This document shows positions 10,768 to 20,267 of a stretch of DNA of 42,651 nucleotides, piece after piece. Source of the stretch: an uncultured Alistipes sp. (GTDB lineage Bacteria > Bacteroidota > Bacteroidia > Bacteroidales > Rikenellaceae). The first letter of the stretch is position 1, and each line of letters begins with the position of its first letter. The stretch spans positions 1 through 42,651 of the forward strand of contig UQNV01000017.1 in assembly GCA_900542505.1 (NCBI GenBank), in the 5' to 3' direction. Position numbers and translations under genes: made by a program. The notes beneath the pieces were generated by a model. It searched no databases. It was given only the letters and a program-made list of their open reading frames with translations, and was not told the origin of the DNA.

Positions 10768-12225
10768 ATGGATAAGAATCTGGCCGGGCTCAAACCGGCT
10801 CTCGTCTGGAAACATTTTGCCGAAATCGTACGCATCCCGCGCCCCTCGTCGCACGAGGAGCAAATCCGCCGCTACGTGCTCGACGTAGCCCGCTCGCTCG
10901 GACTCGAGTGCCGCGAGGATGCCGGCCACAACGTCTACGTGCGCAAACCCGCCACGAAGGGGATGGAGAACCGCAAGGGCGTGGTGCTGCAGGCCCACCT
11001 CGACATGGTGCCGCAGAAGAACAACGACAAGGTCTTCGACTTCGAGAAGGACCCCATCGAGGCCTACATCGACGGCGAGTGGGTGACGGCCAACGGCACG
11101 ACGCTCGGTGCCGACAACGGCATCGGGGCGGCTGCGATTCTGGCCGTGCTGGAGGACAACACGCTGCGCCACGGTCCCATAGAGGCGCTCTTCACCGCCA
11201 CGGAGGAGACCGGCATGGACGGTGCCTTCGGTCTGGAGGAGCATCTGCTGCAGGGTGACATCCTGCTCAACCTCGACTCCGAGACCGAGGGCGAGCTCTA
11301 CGTCGGCTGCGCCGGCGGTCTGGATGCCAACATCACCTTCGACTACGAGGCCGAGCCGGTGCCTGCCGGATATGAGGCGCTGCGCCTTACGGTCAAGGGG
11401 CTCAAGGGCGGACACTCGGGCATCCAGATTGGCTGTCAGCGTGCCAATGCCAACAAGCTGCTCTTCCGCTTCATCGACCTCATGTCGGCCGAGGGGATGC
11501 TGCTCGCATCGGTCGACGGCGGCGGTCTGCGCAATGCCATTCCGCGCGAGGCCGAGGCGGTCGTGCTGGTTCCCGCCGGCCGTTCGGAGCGTGTGGTCGA
11601 TGCCCTGAAGCATTTCGAGCAGGTTGTCGTGGCGGAGTTCTCCGGTATCGAGGATTCGATTGCACTTGCTGCCGAGCCCTGCGCGCTGCCCGAGCGGATG
11701 ATTGCCCGCGCGGTGGGTGAGCGTCTGACGCGTGCGGTGGTCGCATGCCCCGACGGCGTGCGCCGCATGTCGATGTCGATGCCCGGTCTGGTGCAGACCT
11801 CGTCGAACCTGGCCCGCGTGGTTTCGGACGGTGGGACCATCCGCCTGCAGAGCCTGCTGCGCAGCTCGGTCAACTCCGAGAAGGAGGAGCTCGGCGCCGC
11901 CTTCGTGGCGCTCTTCACGCTGGCCGGCGCGCGCGTCGAACTGACGGGCAGCTACGACGGCTGGAAGCCCGATATGGACTCCCCGATTCTCAAGGCGATG
12001 ACCGCCTCCTATGAGGCGCTCTATGGCCGCAAGCCTCTGGTGACGGCCATCCACGCCGGTCTCGAGTGCGGCATCATCGGCGGCAAGTATCCCGGCATGG
12101 ACATGATTTCGTTCGGTCCGACCATCTGCTATCCCCACTCGCCCGACGAGAAGGTCGACATCGCATCGGTGGGCCGTTTCTACGAGTTCCTGGTCCACAC
12201 GCTCGAAAACGTACCTCAAAAGTAG
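10768..12225 (+). CDS. pepD: Aminoacyl-histidine dipeptidase (PepD, M20 family)
   Basis: 485-residue zinc dipeptidase that cleaves Xaa-His and other dipeptides in the cytoplasm. The M20 metal and catalytic residues are visible: H77 and D79 in LQAHLDMVPQ, D116 in LGADNGIG, E146-E147 in TATEETGMDG, and a later Asp in NLDSETEGELYVG. The dimerisation (lid) domain lies at about 200-390. SFGPTICYPHSPDEKV near the end carries the final metal-binding His. The length equals typical PepD. It starts 6 bases after the PhoH gene and is followed after 6 bases by the lipid kinase. Confidence 0.96.
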   Translation: MDKNLAGLKPALVWKHFAEIVRIPRPSSHEEQIRRYVLDVARSLGLECREDAGHNVYVRKPATKGMENRKGVVLQAHLDMVPQKNNDKVFDFEKDPIEAYIDGEWVTANGTTLGADNGIGAAAILAVLEDNTLRHGPIEALFTATEETGMDGAFGLEEHLLQGDILLNLDSETEGELYVGCAGGLDANITFDYEAEPVPAGYEALRLTVKGLKGGHSGIQIGCQRANANKLLFRFIDLMSAEGMLLASVDGGGLRNAIPREAEAVVLVPAGRSERVVDALKHFEQVVVAEFSGIEDSIALAAEPCALPERMIARAVGERLTRAVVACPDGVRRMSMSMPGLVQTSSNLARVVSDGGTIRLQSLLRSSVNSEKEELGAAFVALFTLAGARVELTGSYDGWKPDMDSPILKAMTASYEALYGRKPLVTAIHAGLECGIIGGKYPGMDMISFGPTICYPHSPDEKVDIASVGRFYEFLVHTLENVPQK

Positions 12226-12231
12226 CACGCA

Positions 12232-13221
12232 TTGGAGACACGTGGCGTCAAATGGTTCGTAATAGTCAATCCCGTGGCCGGAGGCGGCCGCGGGCTTGAC
12301 CATTTTCCGCAGATTTCGAAACACCTGCGCGATGCGCACATCCGCTGCGAACCGGTCTTCACCGAGCATAAGTTCCATGCCACGGAACTCACGGTCACGG
12401 CCGTGAGGGAGGGTTACCGCCACATCATCGTGGTGGGCGGCGACGGAACGCTGCACGAGGTGGTCAACGGCCTCTTCATCCAGCAGCAGGTGCGTCCCGA
12501 CGAGGTGCTGCTGGCGGTCATTGCCGTCGGCACGGGCAACGACTGGGTCCGTACGTTCGGCATTTCGAACCGCTACCGCGATGCCGTGCGGGCCATCGCC
12601 GAAGGCCATTCGTTCCTGCAGGACGTCGGCGTGGTCTCCTATGAGGAGGCGCATTACCGCCAGAGCCGCTACATGGCCAACGTGGCCGGTGCGGGATTCG
12701 ATGCCCATGTGGTCCGCAAGCAGTCGCACCTGAAGAAGAAGGGCCACAAACACCGCTGGCGCTACACGTGGTGCGTCTTCAACTCCTTCTTCCGCTACAA
12801 GTCGACGGGCGTGAAGGTGTGGGTCGACGACCGGCTGGTCTACAACAACCTGCTGCTGAGCATCGCCATCGGCATCTGCAAGTACAACGGCGGCGGCATG
12901 CAGCCTCTGCCCGAGGCGGTGGCCGACGACGGCATGTTCGACGTTTCGCTCATCCGTCCGGTCCACTTCTGGCATCTGCTCTTCCGCTTCCACTACCTCT
13001 TCAACGGCGGCATCTACCGCATCCGCCACATCCTGCGCGAGCGGGGAAGCCGCATCCGCATCGAGTCCTCGCCCGAGGTCTCGGTCGAGGTCGACGGTGA
13101 GCTGCTGGGCGAATCGCCGCTCGAGTTCTCGGTGCTGCACCGGGCCATCCGTGTGGTGGTGGGACGCGAATTCCTGGCCGAGCTCGAACGCGGCGCCGCA
13201 GGCGGCGGTCAGCCGCAGTAG
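12232..13221 (+). CDS. Diacylglycerol/lipid kinase family protein (YegS/BmrU-like), TTG start
   Basis: 329-residue member of the DAGK catalytic-domain family that phosphorylates lipids (diacylglycerol or sphingoid bases; substrate not determinable). KWFVIVNPVAGGG forms the first strand and loop, and GGDGTLHEVVNG at 69-80 is the nucleotide-binding signature. PLEFSVLHRAIRVVVG closes the C-terminal beta-sandwich domain. No ATG or GTG is available before the conserved VNP motif, because the pepD stop lies in the same frame two codons upstream. TTG at 12232 is therefore the most plausible start. It ends the 9158-13221 run and is followed by a strong hairpin terminator. Confidence 0.9.
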   Translation: METRGVKWFVIVNPVAGGGRGLDHFPQISKHLRDAHIRCEPVFTEHKFHATELTVTAVREGYRHIIVVGGDGTLHEVVNGLFIQQQVRPDEVLLAVIAVGTGNDWVRTFGISNRYRDAVRAIAEGHSFLQDVGVVSYEEAHYRQSRYMANVAGAGFDAHVVRKQSHLKKKGHKHRWRYTWCVFNSFFRYKSTGVKVWVDDRLVYNNLLLSIAIGICKYNGGGMQPLPEAVADDGMFDVSLIRPVHFWHLLFRFHYLFNGGIYRIRHILRERGSRIRIESSPEVSVEVDGELLGESPLEFSVLHRAIRVVVGREFLAELERGAAGGGQPQ

Positions 13222-13251
13222 CCGCTGCATGTAACCGCCCCCGTGGATACG

Positions 13252-13285
13252 AAAAACCCCGGAACGAATCTGTTCCGGGGTTTTT
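13252..13285. terminator. Bidirectional Rho-independent terminator
   Basis: AAAAACCCCGGAAC (13252-13265) pairs perfectly with GTTCCGGGGTTTTT (13272-13285) around a six-base loop. It has a T tract on either strand and can end both the lipid-kinase run (+) and the convergent lipoprotein gene (-). Confidence 0.9.
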
Positions 13286-13409
13286 CCGTGTTCCGGTGCG
13301 GCCCTCGCGGTCCGGTGCGGGTTGCCCGGCAGGGGAGGGCTATGGGTCGGCCTCGACGGCCGGTGGGGCTTGTGGCTGCCATCCGTGCATCGGGAGCCGC
13401 CTTCCGGGG

Positions 13410-13988
13410 TCAGTCGACCGTCTCGAGGATGTCCACCTCGGTGAAGGTCCACCCGAAGAGGTCGTTGGCGCATTCGAGCTCCATCTGACGGATTTGCGAC
13501 AGGTCGGTCGTGTCGGCCAGCACGGCGTTGAAGAAGGAGCCCATCGTCCGGTAGGTGCTGTTGACCTTCGAGGCGAAGCACTTGTAGAAGCCGTGCTGCT
13601 GTTCGTAGCTCAGCCCGGCCGGCAGCACGCCCTGGGCCACCAGGTAGGGATAGGGGTAGATGTGGCGCATGTTGCGGGCGTCGGCATCGAGCTCCTCGAC
13701 GATGGTGGTCACCACGACCATGTCCACCGTGTCGCTCACGCCGGGCATCTCGAGGAAGGTGACGTAGACAGGGTAGCTCGCCTCGAGCTGACCCGAGACG
13801 TCGTCGACGAAGAGTGCGAATTCGGCGTCGGTCAGGTCGTCGAGGTAGACCATCCGGCGGTAGTCGCGCAGTGCTTCGCGCATCGCCTTGCGCTCCTGTT
13901 CGTTCCAGCGGCGCTGCTGGGAGCAGCCCGCAAGGCCGGCGGCGAAGAGCGCCAGCAGCGGAATGCAGAGTAGAATTTTTTTCATCAT
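13410..13988 (-). CDS. Small lipoprotein of unknown function
   Basis: 192-residue predicted lipoprotein. MMKKILLCIPLLALFAAG forms the signal, and the lipobox LAGC places the lipidated Cys at residue 22. The mature part is acidic and mixed helical, with no motif I recognise; YPYPYLVAQGVLP and FFNAVLADTTDLSQ are its most distinctive segments. The start is 13988, or 13985 since there are two adjacent ATGs. It is divergent from the Crp-type regulator, with 97 bases between them, and convergent with the lipid kinase. Confidence 0.8.
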   Translation of the reverse strand: MMKKILLCIPLLALFAAGLAGCSQQRRWNEQERKAMREALRDYRRMVYLDDLTDAEFALFVDDVSGQLEASYPVYVTFLEMPGVSDTVDMVVVTTIVEELDADARNMRHIYPYPYLVAQGVLPAGLSYEQQHGFYKCFASKVNSTYRTMGSFFNAVLADTTDLSQIRQMELECANDLFGWTFTEVDILETVD

Positions 13989-14085
13989 CTCTTGGTTGTT
14001 GGTTTGCTTCCACGTTGCGGAGCAATCCTTGTGCCAAAAAAGTTGTACCTTGCGGTGCGATAATTTCAATGGATGAGCTGCGACG

Positions 14086-14646
14086 ATGGATTTCAACCGC
14101 TATATCACACCTGCCGAATTTTATGAACTTGCGGCGTTTTTCCGAACGGAGGGACGGCTCGTTACCTTTGCACCGGGAGAGTCGTTTGCCCGTCAGGATG
14201 AGCACAACCGCCGTTGCGGACTGGTCGAGGAGGGGGCTTTCCGATATGTGCATCTTACACCCCGCGGTGAATCTCCCGTGGTGGGTTATGCCTTTGCCGG
14301 GGAGTTTGTCGGCGACTATGTCTCGATGAGCAATGGTCATCCGTCCTGGGTCGGAATCGAGGCGACATGCGAGAGTCGCGTATGGTCTCTCGACAATGGC
14401 ACGCTGGAGGCTTTCTATGGAGCGGATGCGGCGCATGAGCGGCTGGGCCGCCGGTTTGCCGAGCATTTGCTGGCCGAGGTCTATGAACGCCTGCTGCAAT
14501 GTTATGTCACTTCGCCTCAGGAACGTTATGAGATATTGATGCGTCGCTGCCCCGGGCTGTTGAACTTCATATCGCTTAAGGAGCTGGCCTCCTTCCTGCG
14601 CATTCGGCCCGAGACGTTGAGCCGCATCCGGCGCCGCATTCTGTGA
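14086..14646 (+). CDS. Crp/Fnr-family transcriptional regulator
   Basis: 186-residue regulator. About 20-125 are a cyclic-nucleotide-binding-like beta-roll (FAPGESFARQDE, then VVGYAFAGEFVGDY). The C-terminal 40 residues hold a short helix-turn-helix, FISLKELASFLRIRPETLSRIRR. The C-terminal domain is small, as in many Bacteroidota Crp-like proteins, and no classical cAMP-contact Arg-Ser pair is evident, so the ligand is unknown. An imperfect TACCTTG lies at 14046-14052. The SDR gene follows after 54 bases and could be its target or partner. Base composition of this pair is a little less GC-rich than the neighbours. Confidence 0.88.
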   Translation: MDFNRYITPAEFYELAAFFRTEGRLVTFAPGESFARQDEHNRRCGLVEEGAFRYVHLTPRGESPVVGYAFAGEFVGDYVSMSNGHPSWVGIEATCESRVWSLDNGTLEAFYGADAAHERLGRRFAEHLLAEVYERLLQCYVTSPQERYEILMRRCPGLLNFISLKELASFLRIRPETLSRIRRRIL

Positions 14647-14687
14647 GGTTCTTGATTTCGGTCAAGCCCCACGCGGGTAATATCCGA

Positions 14688-14695
14688 TACTTTTG
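14688..14695 (+). promoter_or_regulatory. -7-like element directly before the SDR gene
   Basis: TACTTTTG ends only five bases before the SDR ATG at 14701. If used, the transcript would be leaderless or nearly so. No -33 TTTG was found at the right distance. Confidence 0.4.
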
Positions 14696-14700
14696 CCTCC

Positions 14701-15417
14701 ATGAAACAGGCTATTGTTATCGGAGCCACGTCGGGAATTGGCCGTTGCCTCGCGGAGCGTCTTGCGGCAGCCGGCTGGCGTGTAGGAGTGGTTGGCCGTC
14801 GCGAGGCGTTGTTGCGCGAAATGGAGGAATGCTCTCCGACCGCCTTTTTGTCTGCCGAGGCAGACATTACGCAACCGGCTACCTCTCTTGCCGCCTTATC
14901 GGATTTGGCCGAACGGCTGGGAGGCATGCATCTATGTATCGTATGTTCCGGCACGGGTGAATTGAACCCGACGCTCGATTTCACCCTTGAGGAGCCATCC
15001 ATTCTGACCAATGTCCGGGGATGGACGGCTGTGGTGGACTGGGCATACACCTATTTCGAACGTCGAGGAGGGGGCGACCTTGCCGTCGTTACGTCGATTG
15101 GCGGATTGCGCGGAAGTGCGTCGGCACCGGCATACAATGCTTCAAAAGCCTATCAGATTAATTATGTCGAGGGTTTGTGCCAGCGAAGCGTAAAATCGGC
15201 TTCGAAGGTTCGGATTATGGAGATTCGTCCGGGATTGGTTGATACGGCGATGGCCAAAGGCGACGGTTTGTTCTGGGTGATGCCTGTTGACCGGGTGGCC
15301 AATCAGGCGCTGAGAGCTTTGTCGCGGGGCCGCCGGTTAACCGTTGTCACCCGCAGATGGCGGATTGTGAGCTGGATACTCCGTCTGTTGCCCGAATTCC
15401 TGTACCTTAGGCTGTAA
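14701..15417 (+). CDS. Short-chain dehydrogenase/reductase (SDR)
   Basis: 238-residue NAD(P)-dependent oxidoreductase of the classical SDR family. The Rossmann motif GATSGIG lies at 8-14, and the catalytic YxxxK is Y145 and K149 in YNASKAYQ, preceded by the catalytic Ser region VVTSIGGLRG. The ending, LTVVTRRWRIVSWILRLLP, is hydrophobic and basic, suggesting loose membrane association as in some SDRs that act on lipids. The substrate is unknown. The start is fixed by the dinucleotide fold beginning at residue 4. It follows the Crp-type regulator. Confidence 0.92.
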   Translation: MKQAIVIGATSGIGRCLAERLAAAGWRVGVVGRREALLREMEECSPTAFLSAEADITQPATSLAALSDLAERLGGMHLCIVCSGTGELNPTLDFTLEEPSILTNVRGWTAVVDWAYTYFERRGGGDLAVVTSIGGLRGSASAPAYNASKAYQINYVEGLCQRSVKSASKVRIMEIRPGLVDTAMAKGDGLFWVMPVDRVANQALRALSRGRRLTVVTRRWRIVSWILRLLPEFLYLRL

Positions 15418-15657
15418 TCGGAAGAGCGGAGGGTCGCTGACAGCCGGAGTCTTGTTCCTCGACGCTTCTTCGGGGCATGCGTTGTCCGGAACCCGGCCGT
15501 ACGTCGCTGCGCGTTCGCTTTGAATCGGGAACCGGGCTTTCCGAGGCCTGGCCGATGGGTCGTTGCGGCGTGCCGATGATTGGCGCGGAGTGATTGCCCG
15601 CGGCCGGGTGACCCGCAAAAAACGGGAACAAAACAGACAAAAAAGAGAAAATTTCCC

Positions 15658-15665
15658 TACTTTTG
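15658..15665 (+). promoter_or_regulatory. -7 promoter element for sulP gene
   Basis: TACTTTTG fits TAnnTTTG, 30 bases before the ATG at 15696. No TTTG is seen about 19 bases upstream. The preceding gap 15418-15657 shows nothing else. Confidence 0.5.
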
Positions 15666-15695
15666 CGCTTTCTTCGCAATTTAAGTCGCTTGAAA

Positions 15696-17384
15696 ATGAA
15701 ACTCTTCGAATTCAGACCCAAACTCTTCGACACGCTCCGCAACTATTCGCGTGCGGATTTCATGCGCGATTTGATGGCCGGCGTCATCGTCGGCATCGTC
15801 GCTCTGCCGCTGGCCATCGCCTTCGGTATCGCGTCGGGCGTGTCGCCCGAGAAGGGCATCATCACGGCCGTCATTGCCGGCTTCGTCGTTTCGCTGCTGG
15901 GCGGCAGCCGAGTCCAGATTGGCGGCCCGACCGGCGCCTTCATCATCATCGTCTACGGCATCGTCCAGGAATACGGCGAGGCGGGGCTTCTGGTGGCAAC
16001 GCTCATGGGTGGCGTGCTGCTCGTGCTCATGGGCCTTTTCCGGCTGGGTACGGTCATCAAGTTCATCCCCTATCCCATCATCGTGGGCTTCACGAGCGGT
16101 ATTGCCGTGACTATCTTCACCACGCAGGTGGCCGACATCTTCGGCCTCGACTTCGGCGGCGAGAAGGTGCCGGGCGACTTCATCGAGAAGTGGGCCCTCT
16201 ACTTCCGCCACTTCGACACGGTCAACTGGTGGAACACGCTCGTGGCCGTGCTGAGCATTGCCATCATCGCCCTCACGCCGAAGTTCCTGCGCCGCATTCC
16301 CGGTTCGCTCGTGGCCATCGTCGCGATGACCGCGGCCGTCTGGGCGCTGCGCCGCTATGCGGGCATCGACACCATCGACACCATCGGCGACCGTTTCACC
16401 ATCAGCTCGCAACTGCCCGCTGCGGCGCTTCCGGCCCTCGACTGGGAGGCCGTGCGCAACCTCTTTCCCGTAGCGGTGACCATCGCGCTGCTGGGCGCCA
16501 TCGAATCGCTCCTCTCGGCTACGGTTGCCGACGGCGTCATCGAGGACCGTCACGACTCGAATACCGAACTTATCGCCCAGGGCGCGGCCAACCTGCTGAC
16601 GCCCCTCTTCGGCGGTATCCCCGCAACGGGCGCCATTGCCCGCACGATGACCAACATCAACAACGGCGGCCGTACGCCCGTGGCGGGCATCATTCACGCC
16701 GTAGTGCTGCTGCTCATCCTGCTGCTGCTCATGCCGCTGGCGCAGTATATCCCGATGGCCTGCCTGGCCGGCGTGCTGGCTGTGGTGGCCTACAACATGA
16801 GCGGCTGGCGCACCTTCAAGGCGCTGCTGCGCAATCCCCGTTCGGATGTGGCCGTGCTGCTCATCACCTTCTTCCTGACGGTGGTCTTCGACCTGACGAT
16901 TGCCATCGAGGTGGGTCTGCTCATCGCCTGCGTCCTCTTCATGAAGCGCGTGATGGAGACCACCGAGATTTCGGTCATCCGCGACGAAATCGACCCCAGT
17001 GCCGGTACCGACATGACGCTGCATGAGGAGCACCTCACGGTGCCCGAGGGGGTCGAGGTCTATGAAATCAACGGTCCCTACTTCTTCGGCATCGCCACCA
17101 AGTTCGAGGAGCTGATGGCCCAGATGGGCGACCGTCCGAAGGTGCGTGTCATCCGCATGCGCAAGGTCCCCTTCATCGACTCGACGGGTCTGCACAACCT
17201 CACGACGCTGTGCGAGATGTCGCACCGCGAGCGCATCGAGGTGGTGCTGTCGGGTGTGAACGAGAAAGTACGCGTGGCGCTCGAACGTGCGGGCATCATC
17301 GACATGCTGGGTGCCGAGAACGTCTGCTCCAACATCCACGTGGCGCTCGAACGTGCCGGGAAGCTTGCCGCCGAGCGGCGCTGA
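15696..17384 (+). CDS. SulP-family anion transporter with STAS domain
   Basis: 562-residue inner-membrane SLC26/SulP transporter (sulfate, bicarbonate or other anions). The membrane part at about 20-430 starts with FMRDLMAGVIVGIVALPLA, the family signature, and has GGSRVQIGGPTGAF and FGGIPATGAIARTMTN, which line the substrate site in characterised members. The cytoplasmic STAS domain covers about 445-555, with VPFIDSTGLHNL. The start at 15696 was chosen over 15663 because the latter lies inside the TACTTTTG promoter. Hairpins follow the stop. The anion is not predictable from sequence. Confidence 0.94.
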   Translation: MKLFEFRPKLFDTLRNYSRADFMRDLMAGVIVGIVALPLAIAFGIASGVSPEKGIITAVIAGFVVSLLGGSRVQIGGPTGAFIIIVYGIVQEYGEAGLLVATLMGGVLLVLMGLFRLGTVIKFIPYPIIVGFTSGIAVTIFTTQVADIFGLDFGGEKVPGDFIEKWALYFRHFDTVNWWNTLVAVLSIAIIALTPKFLRRIPGSLVAIVAMTAAVWALRRYAGIDTIDTIGDRFTISSQLPAAALPALDWEAVRNLFPVAVTIALLGAIESLLSATVADGVIEDRHDSNTELIAQGAANLLTPLFGGIPATGAIARTMTNINNGGRTPVAGIIHAVVLLLILLLLMPLAQYIPMACLAGVLAVVAYNMSGWRTFKALLRNPRSDVAVLLITFFLTVVFDLTIAIEVGLLIACVLFMKRVMETTEISVIRDEIDPSAGTDMTLHEEHLTVPEGVEVYEINGPYFFGIATKFEELMAQMGDRPKVRVIRMRKVPFIDSTGLHNLTTLCEMSHRERIEVVLSGVNEKVRVALERAGIIDMLGAENVCSNIHVALERAGKLAAERR

Positions 17385-17430
17385 TGCGCCCGGCGGTATG
17401 CCGCGCCCCGTGGCGGCGGCTCTGTGATAC

Positions 17431-17460
17431 GGTCCGGAACCGAAGTTCCGGACCGCTTTG
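17431..17460 (+). terminator. Hairpin terminator after sulP gene
   Basis: GGTCCGGAAC (17431-17440) pairs perfectly with GTTCCGGACC (17445-17454) around CGAA, followed by GCTTTGTTT. Confidence 0.65.
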
Positions 17461-17490
17461 TTTCCGTCCATGCGCTGCATGGATACGAAG

Positions 17491-17525
17491 CGGGGAGGAC
17501 TCCGTCGTGGAATCCTCCCCGTTTT
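17491..17525 (+). terminator. Second hairpin between sulP and galM
   Basis: CGGGGAGGA (17491-17499) pairs with TCCTCCCCG (17513-17521), followed by TTTTG in the plus direction. On the minus strand no T tract follows, so it mainly suits plus-strand readthrough. Confidence 0.6.
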
Positions 17526-17547
17526 GTGAATCCGTCCGGCTCCGGCC

Positions 17548-18603
17548 TCAGAAGGTGCCGAAGCGGAAGACAATCTTCTGGCAGTAGAGCTCGCCGGGAT
17601 GGAGCAGCGGCGAGGGGAAGTCGGCATGGTTCACCGCATCGGGGTAGTTCTGGCACTCGATGGCTACGCCGGCGTAGTCGTCGTAGTGGCCGCCCGACTT
17701 GGTCTCGGGGCATCCGCCCGAAAGCCAGTTGCCCGTATAGAGCATCACGCTGGGCTGCGACGAGAGCACCTCGACGCGGCGACCCGACCGGGGGTCGCGC
17801 AGCTCGCCCACCTCGCCCAGAATGTTGGGCTTCCAGCCGTCGATGATGAAGGGGTGGTCGTAGCCCCGGAAGTCGCGGATGTGGTTGAATTCCGAGTCGA
17901 TGCCGGGCCGGAGGGCGCGGAACGTACGGAAGTCCTGCGGCGTACCCTCGACGTCGAGGATGCCCCCCGTGGGAATCTGCCGCTCGTTCATCTCGAGCAC
18001 GCGCGACGAGTTGAGCCGCAGCTCGTGGTCGAGCACCGAGCCCGAGTTTTCACCCGAGAGGTTGAAGTATACGTGGTTCGTCAGATTGACGGGCGTCGTC
18101 CGGTCGCACTTGGCCAGATAGGTGATTTCGAGCGCGTTGTCGTCGTCGAAGTCGAAGACCGCCTCGACGTTCACCTCGCCCGGATAGCCCTGGTCGCCAT
18201 CCTCCGACGTGAGGGCCATCACCACGCGGTTCTCCTCCACGCGGCTCTCCCAGATGCGGTTGGCGAAGTTCTTCGTGCCGCCGTGCAGGTGGTTCACGCC
18301 GTTGTTCACCTCGAGCCGGTACTCCTTGCCCTCGACCGTCATCCGCCCGTAGGCGATGCGGTTGGCCACGCGGCCCACGCTCTTGCCCGAGGCCGCTCCG
18401 TCGAAAAAGTAGCCTTCGGGGTGCTTGTAGCCCAGTGCCACGTCGGCGATGTGTCCCTCGCGGTCGGGGACCTCAATCGAGACGATTGCCGCGCCGTAGT
18501 TGGTGACCCGTACGCAGCCGCCCCGGTCGTTGCGCATCGTATAGAGGATGATGGCCTCGCCTTCGGGGGTCATGCTCCAGAGATTCTGTTCGATTTCAAT
18601 CAT
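17548..18603 (-). CDS. galM: Aldose 1-epimerase (galactose mutarotase)
   Basis: 351-residue mutarotase that interconverts alpha and beta anomers of galactose, glucose and related sugars. Family motifs are GRVANRIAYGR, NHLHGG (H105/H107), NLTNHVYFNL (H177, expected acid) and GVAIECQNYPDAVN (E316, expected base). Length is typical. No signal peptide, so it is cytoplasmic. It follows gltX by 39 bases on the same strand and probably shares its transcript; no other galactose genes are nearby. Confidence 0.95.
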   Translation of the reverse strand: MIEIEQNLWSMTPEGEAIILYTMRNDRGGCVRVTNYGAAIVSIEVPDREGHIADVALGYKHPEGYFFDGAASGKSVGRVANRIAYGRMTVEGKEYRLEVNNGVNHLHGGTKNFANRIWESRVEENRVVMALTSEDGDQGYPGEVNVEAVFDFDDDNALEITYLAKCDRTTPVNLTNHVYFNLSGENSGSVLDHELRLNSSRVLEMNERQIPTGGILDVEGTPQDFRTFRALRPGIDSEFNHIRDFRGYDHPFIIDGWKPNILGEVGELRDPRSGRRVEVLSSQPSVMLYTGNWLSGGCPETKSGGHYDDYAGVAIECQNYPDAVNHADFPSPLLHPGELYCQKIVFRFGTF

Positions 18604-18642
18604 GGTGTTCGTTTTTTCGGTTGTCGGTTCTGCAGACGGCGC

Positions 18643-20190
18643 TTACTCGGCGGGCTGCAGCCGCTCGAGCAGGTTGTCGATGCGGCGCAGGGTCTCCTCC
18701 TTGCCGATGAAGGCCGTCACGTCGTACATGCCGGGACCCTTGCCCGCGCCCACGAGCGCCAGGCGCAGCGTGTTCATCACCTGTCCCATGGCGTAGCCCT
18801 TCTCCTCAATCCAGGCGTGGACAATCCGCTCGGTGTTCTCGAGCGAGAAGTCGTCGATGCCCTCCAGCACGGCGCGTACCTCGCGCAGGATGCGCGGGTT
18901 GTCGCCCTTCCAGTACTTGCGCGTCTGCTTCTCCTCGTACTCGGTCGGGGCCACGAAGAAGAACGACGTGAGGTCCCACAGGTCGGTGATGAACGAGGCG
19001 CGCTCCTTCATGATGCCGGCGGCGCGCCCGGCGAGCTCGTCGGAGACTTCGATGCCGTGCTCGCGCAGGATGGGCTGGTAGAGTGCGGCCAGTTCGGCGT
19101 CGCTCTTGTGGTGCATGTACTGGGCGTTGAACCAGCGTGCCTTGTCGGGCTGGAAACGGGCTCCCGACTTCGAGACGCGGTCGAGCGAGAAGCTGTCGAT
19201 GAGCTCCTGCATCGAGAAGATTTCCTGCTCGGTGCCGGGGTTCCAGCCCAGCAGCGCCAGCATGTTGATGAATGCCTCGGGGAAGTAGCCGTCCTCGCGG
19301 TAGCCGTGGGCCGTCTCGCCCGTCGTGGGCGACTTCCAGAAGAGCGGGAAGACGGGGAAGCCCATCTTGTCGCCGTCACGCTTCGAGAGCTTGCCGCCGC
19401 CCGTGGGCTTGAGCAGCAGGGGCAGGTGGGCGAAGGCGGGACGCGACTCCTCCCATCCGAAGGCCCGGTAGAGCAGGTAGTGGAGCGGCAGCGACGGCAG
19501 CCACTCCTCGCCGCGGATGACGTGCGAAATCTCCATCAGGTGGTCGTCGACGATGTTGGCCAGGTGGTAGGTGGGCAGCGCGTCGGCCGACTTGTAGAGC
19601 ACCTTATCGTCGAGCGTCGAGGTATTCACCTCGACATGGCCGCGAATCAGGTCGTCCATTGCGACCACTTCGTTCTCGGGCATCTTGAAGCGGATGACCC
19701 ACTGGTCGCCGCGTTCGATGCGGGCACGCACCTCGTCGGCCGGCAGGGCGAGCGACGTGGCGAGCTTTTCGCGCACCGCATGGTTGTAGGCGAAGGCGTC
19801 GCCGCGCGCTTCGGCCTCCTTGCGCAGGGCGTCGAGCTCCTCGGCCGTATCGAAGGCGTAGTAGGCCCACCCCGCATCGACGAGCTGGAGGGCATACTTG
19901 AGGTAGATTTCGCGACGCTCGCTCTGGCGGTAGGGGGCGTGGGGGCCTCCGACGCCTACACCCTCGTCGATTTCGATGCCGCACCACTTGAGCGAGTCGA
20001 GGATATACTGCTCGGCTCCCGGAACGAAGCGCTGCGAGTCGGTGTCCTCGATGCGGAGGAGCATCACGCCGCCGTGACGGCGCGCGAAGAGGTAGTTGTA
20101 GAGTGCCGTGCGGACGCCGCCGATGTGCAGCGGGCCGGTGGGGCTGGGTGCGAAGCGCACCCGAACGGGTCTTTCCATATCGTGTTTCAA
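18643..20190 (-). CDS. gltX: Glutamate-tRNA ligase
   Basis: 515-residue class I aminoacyl-tRNA synthetase that charges tRNA-Glu. The HIGH-type motif is PTGPLHIGG (residues 18-25) and the KMSKS-type motif is KLSKR at 267-271. The C-terminal anticodon-binding helical domain is complete. The start may instead be Met5 (20178), since [15 protein letters not shown] better matches the usual N-terminus. It lies 77 bases after the SIMPL gene and 39 bases before galM in a minus-strand run. Confidence 0.97.
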   Translation of the reverse strand: MKHDMERPVRVRFAPSPTGPLHIGGVRTALYNYLFARRHGGVMLLRIEDTDSQRFVPGAEQYILDSLKWCGIEIDEGVGVGGPHAPYRQSERREIYLKYALQLVDAGWAYYAFDTAEELDALRKEAEARGDAFAYNHAVREKLATSLALPADEVRARIERGDQWVIRFKMPENEVVAMDDLIRGHVEVNTSTLDDKVLYKSADALPTYHLANIVDDHLMEISHVIRGEEWLPSLPLHYLLYRAFGWEESRPAFAHLPLLLKPTGGGKLSKRDGDKMGFPVFPLFWKSPTTGETAHGYREDGYFPEAFINMLALLGWNPGTEQEIFSMQELIDSFSLDRVSKSGARFQPDKARWFNAQYMHHKSDAELAALYQPILREHGIEVSDELAGRAAGIMKERASFITDLWDLTSFFFVAPTEYEEKQTRKYWKGDNPRILREVRAVLEGIDDFSLENTERIVHAWIEEKGYAMGQVMNTLRLALVGAGKGPGMYDVTAFIGKEETLRRIDNLLERLQPAE

Positions 20191-20267
20191 ATTTTGAATA
20201 TTCGTTAGTTTCGTACCGACCGCCGCCCTCCGACCGGTGTGGTGTCGGCCGGGTCCGGAGGACCGGG

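Noticed and set aside
10744..14499. 1251-residue open frame on the minus strand
   Set aside because: It runs opposite pepD and the lipid kinase, both with intact motifs, and across the terminator at 13252-13285. It is an antisense shadow of GC-rich codons.
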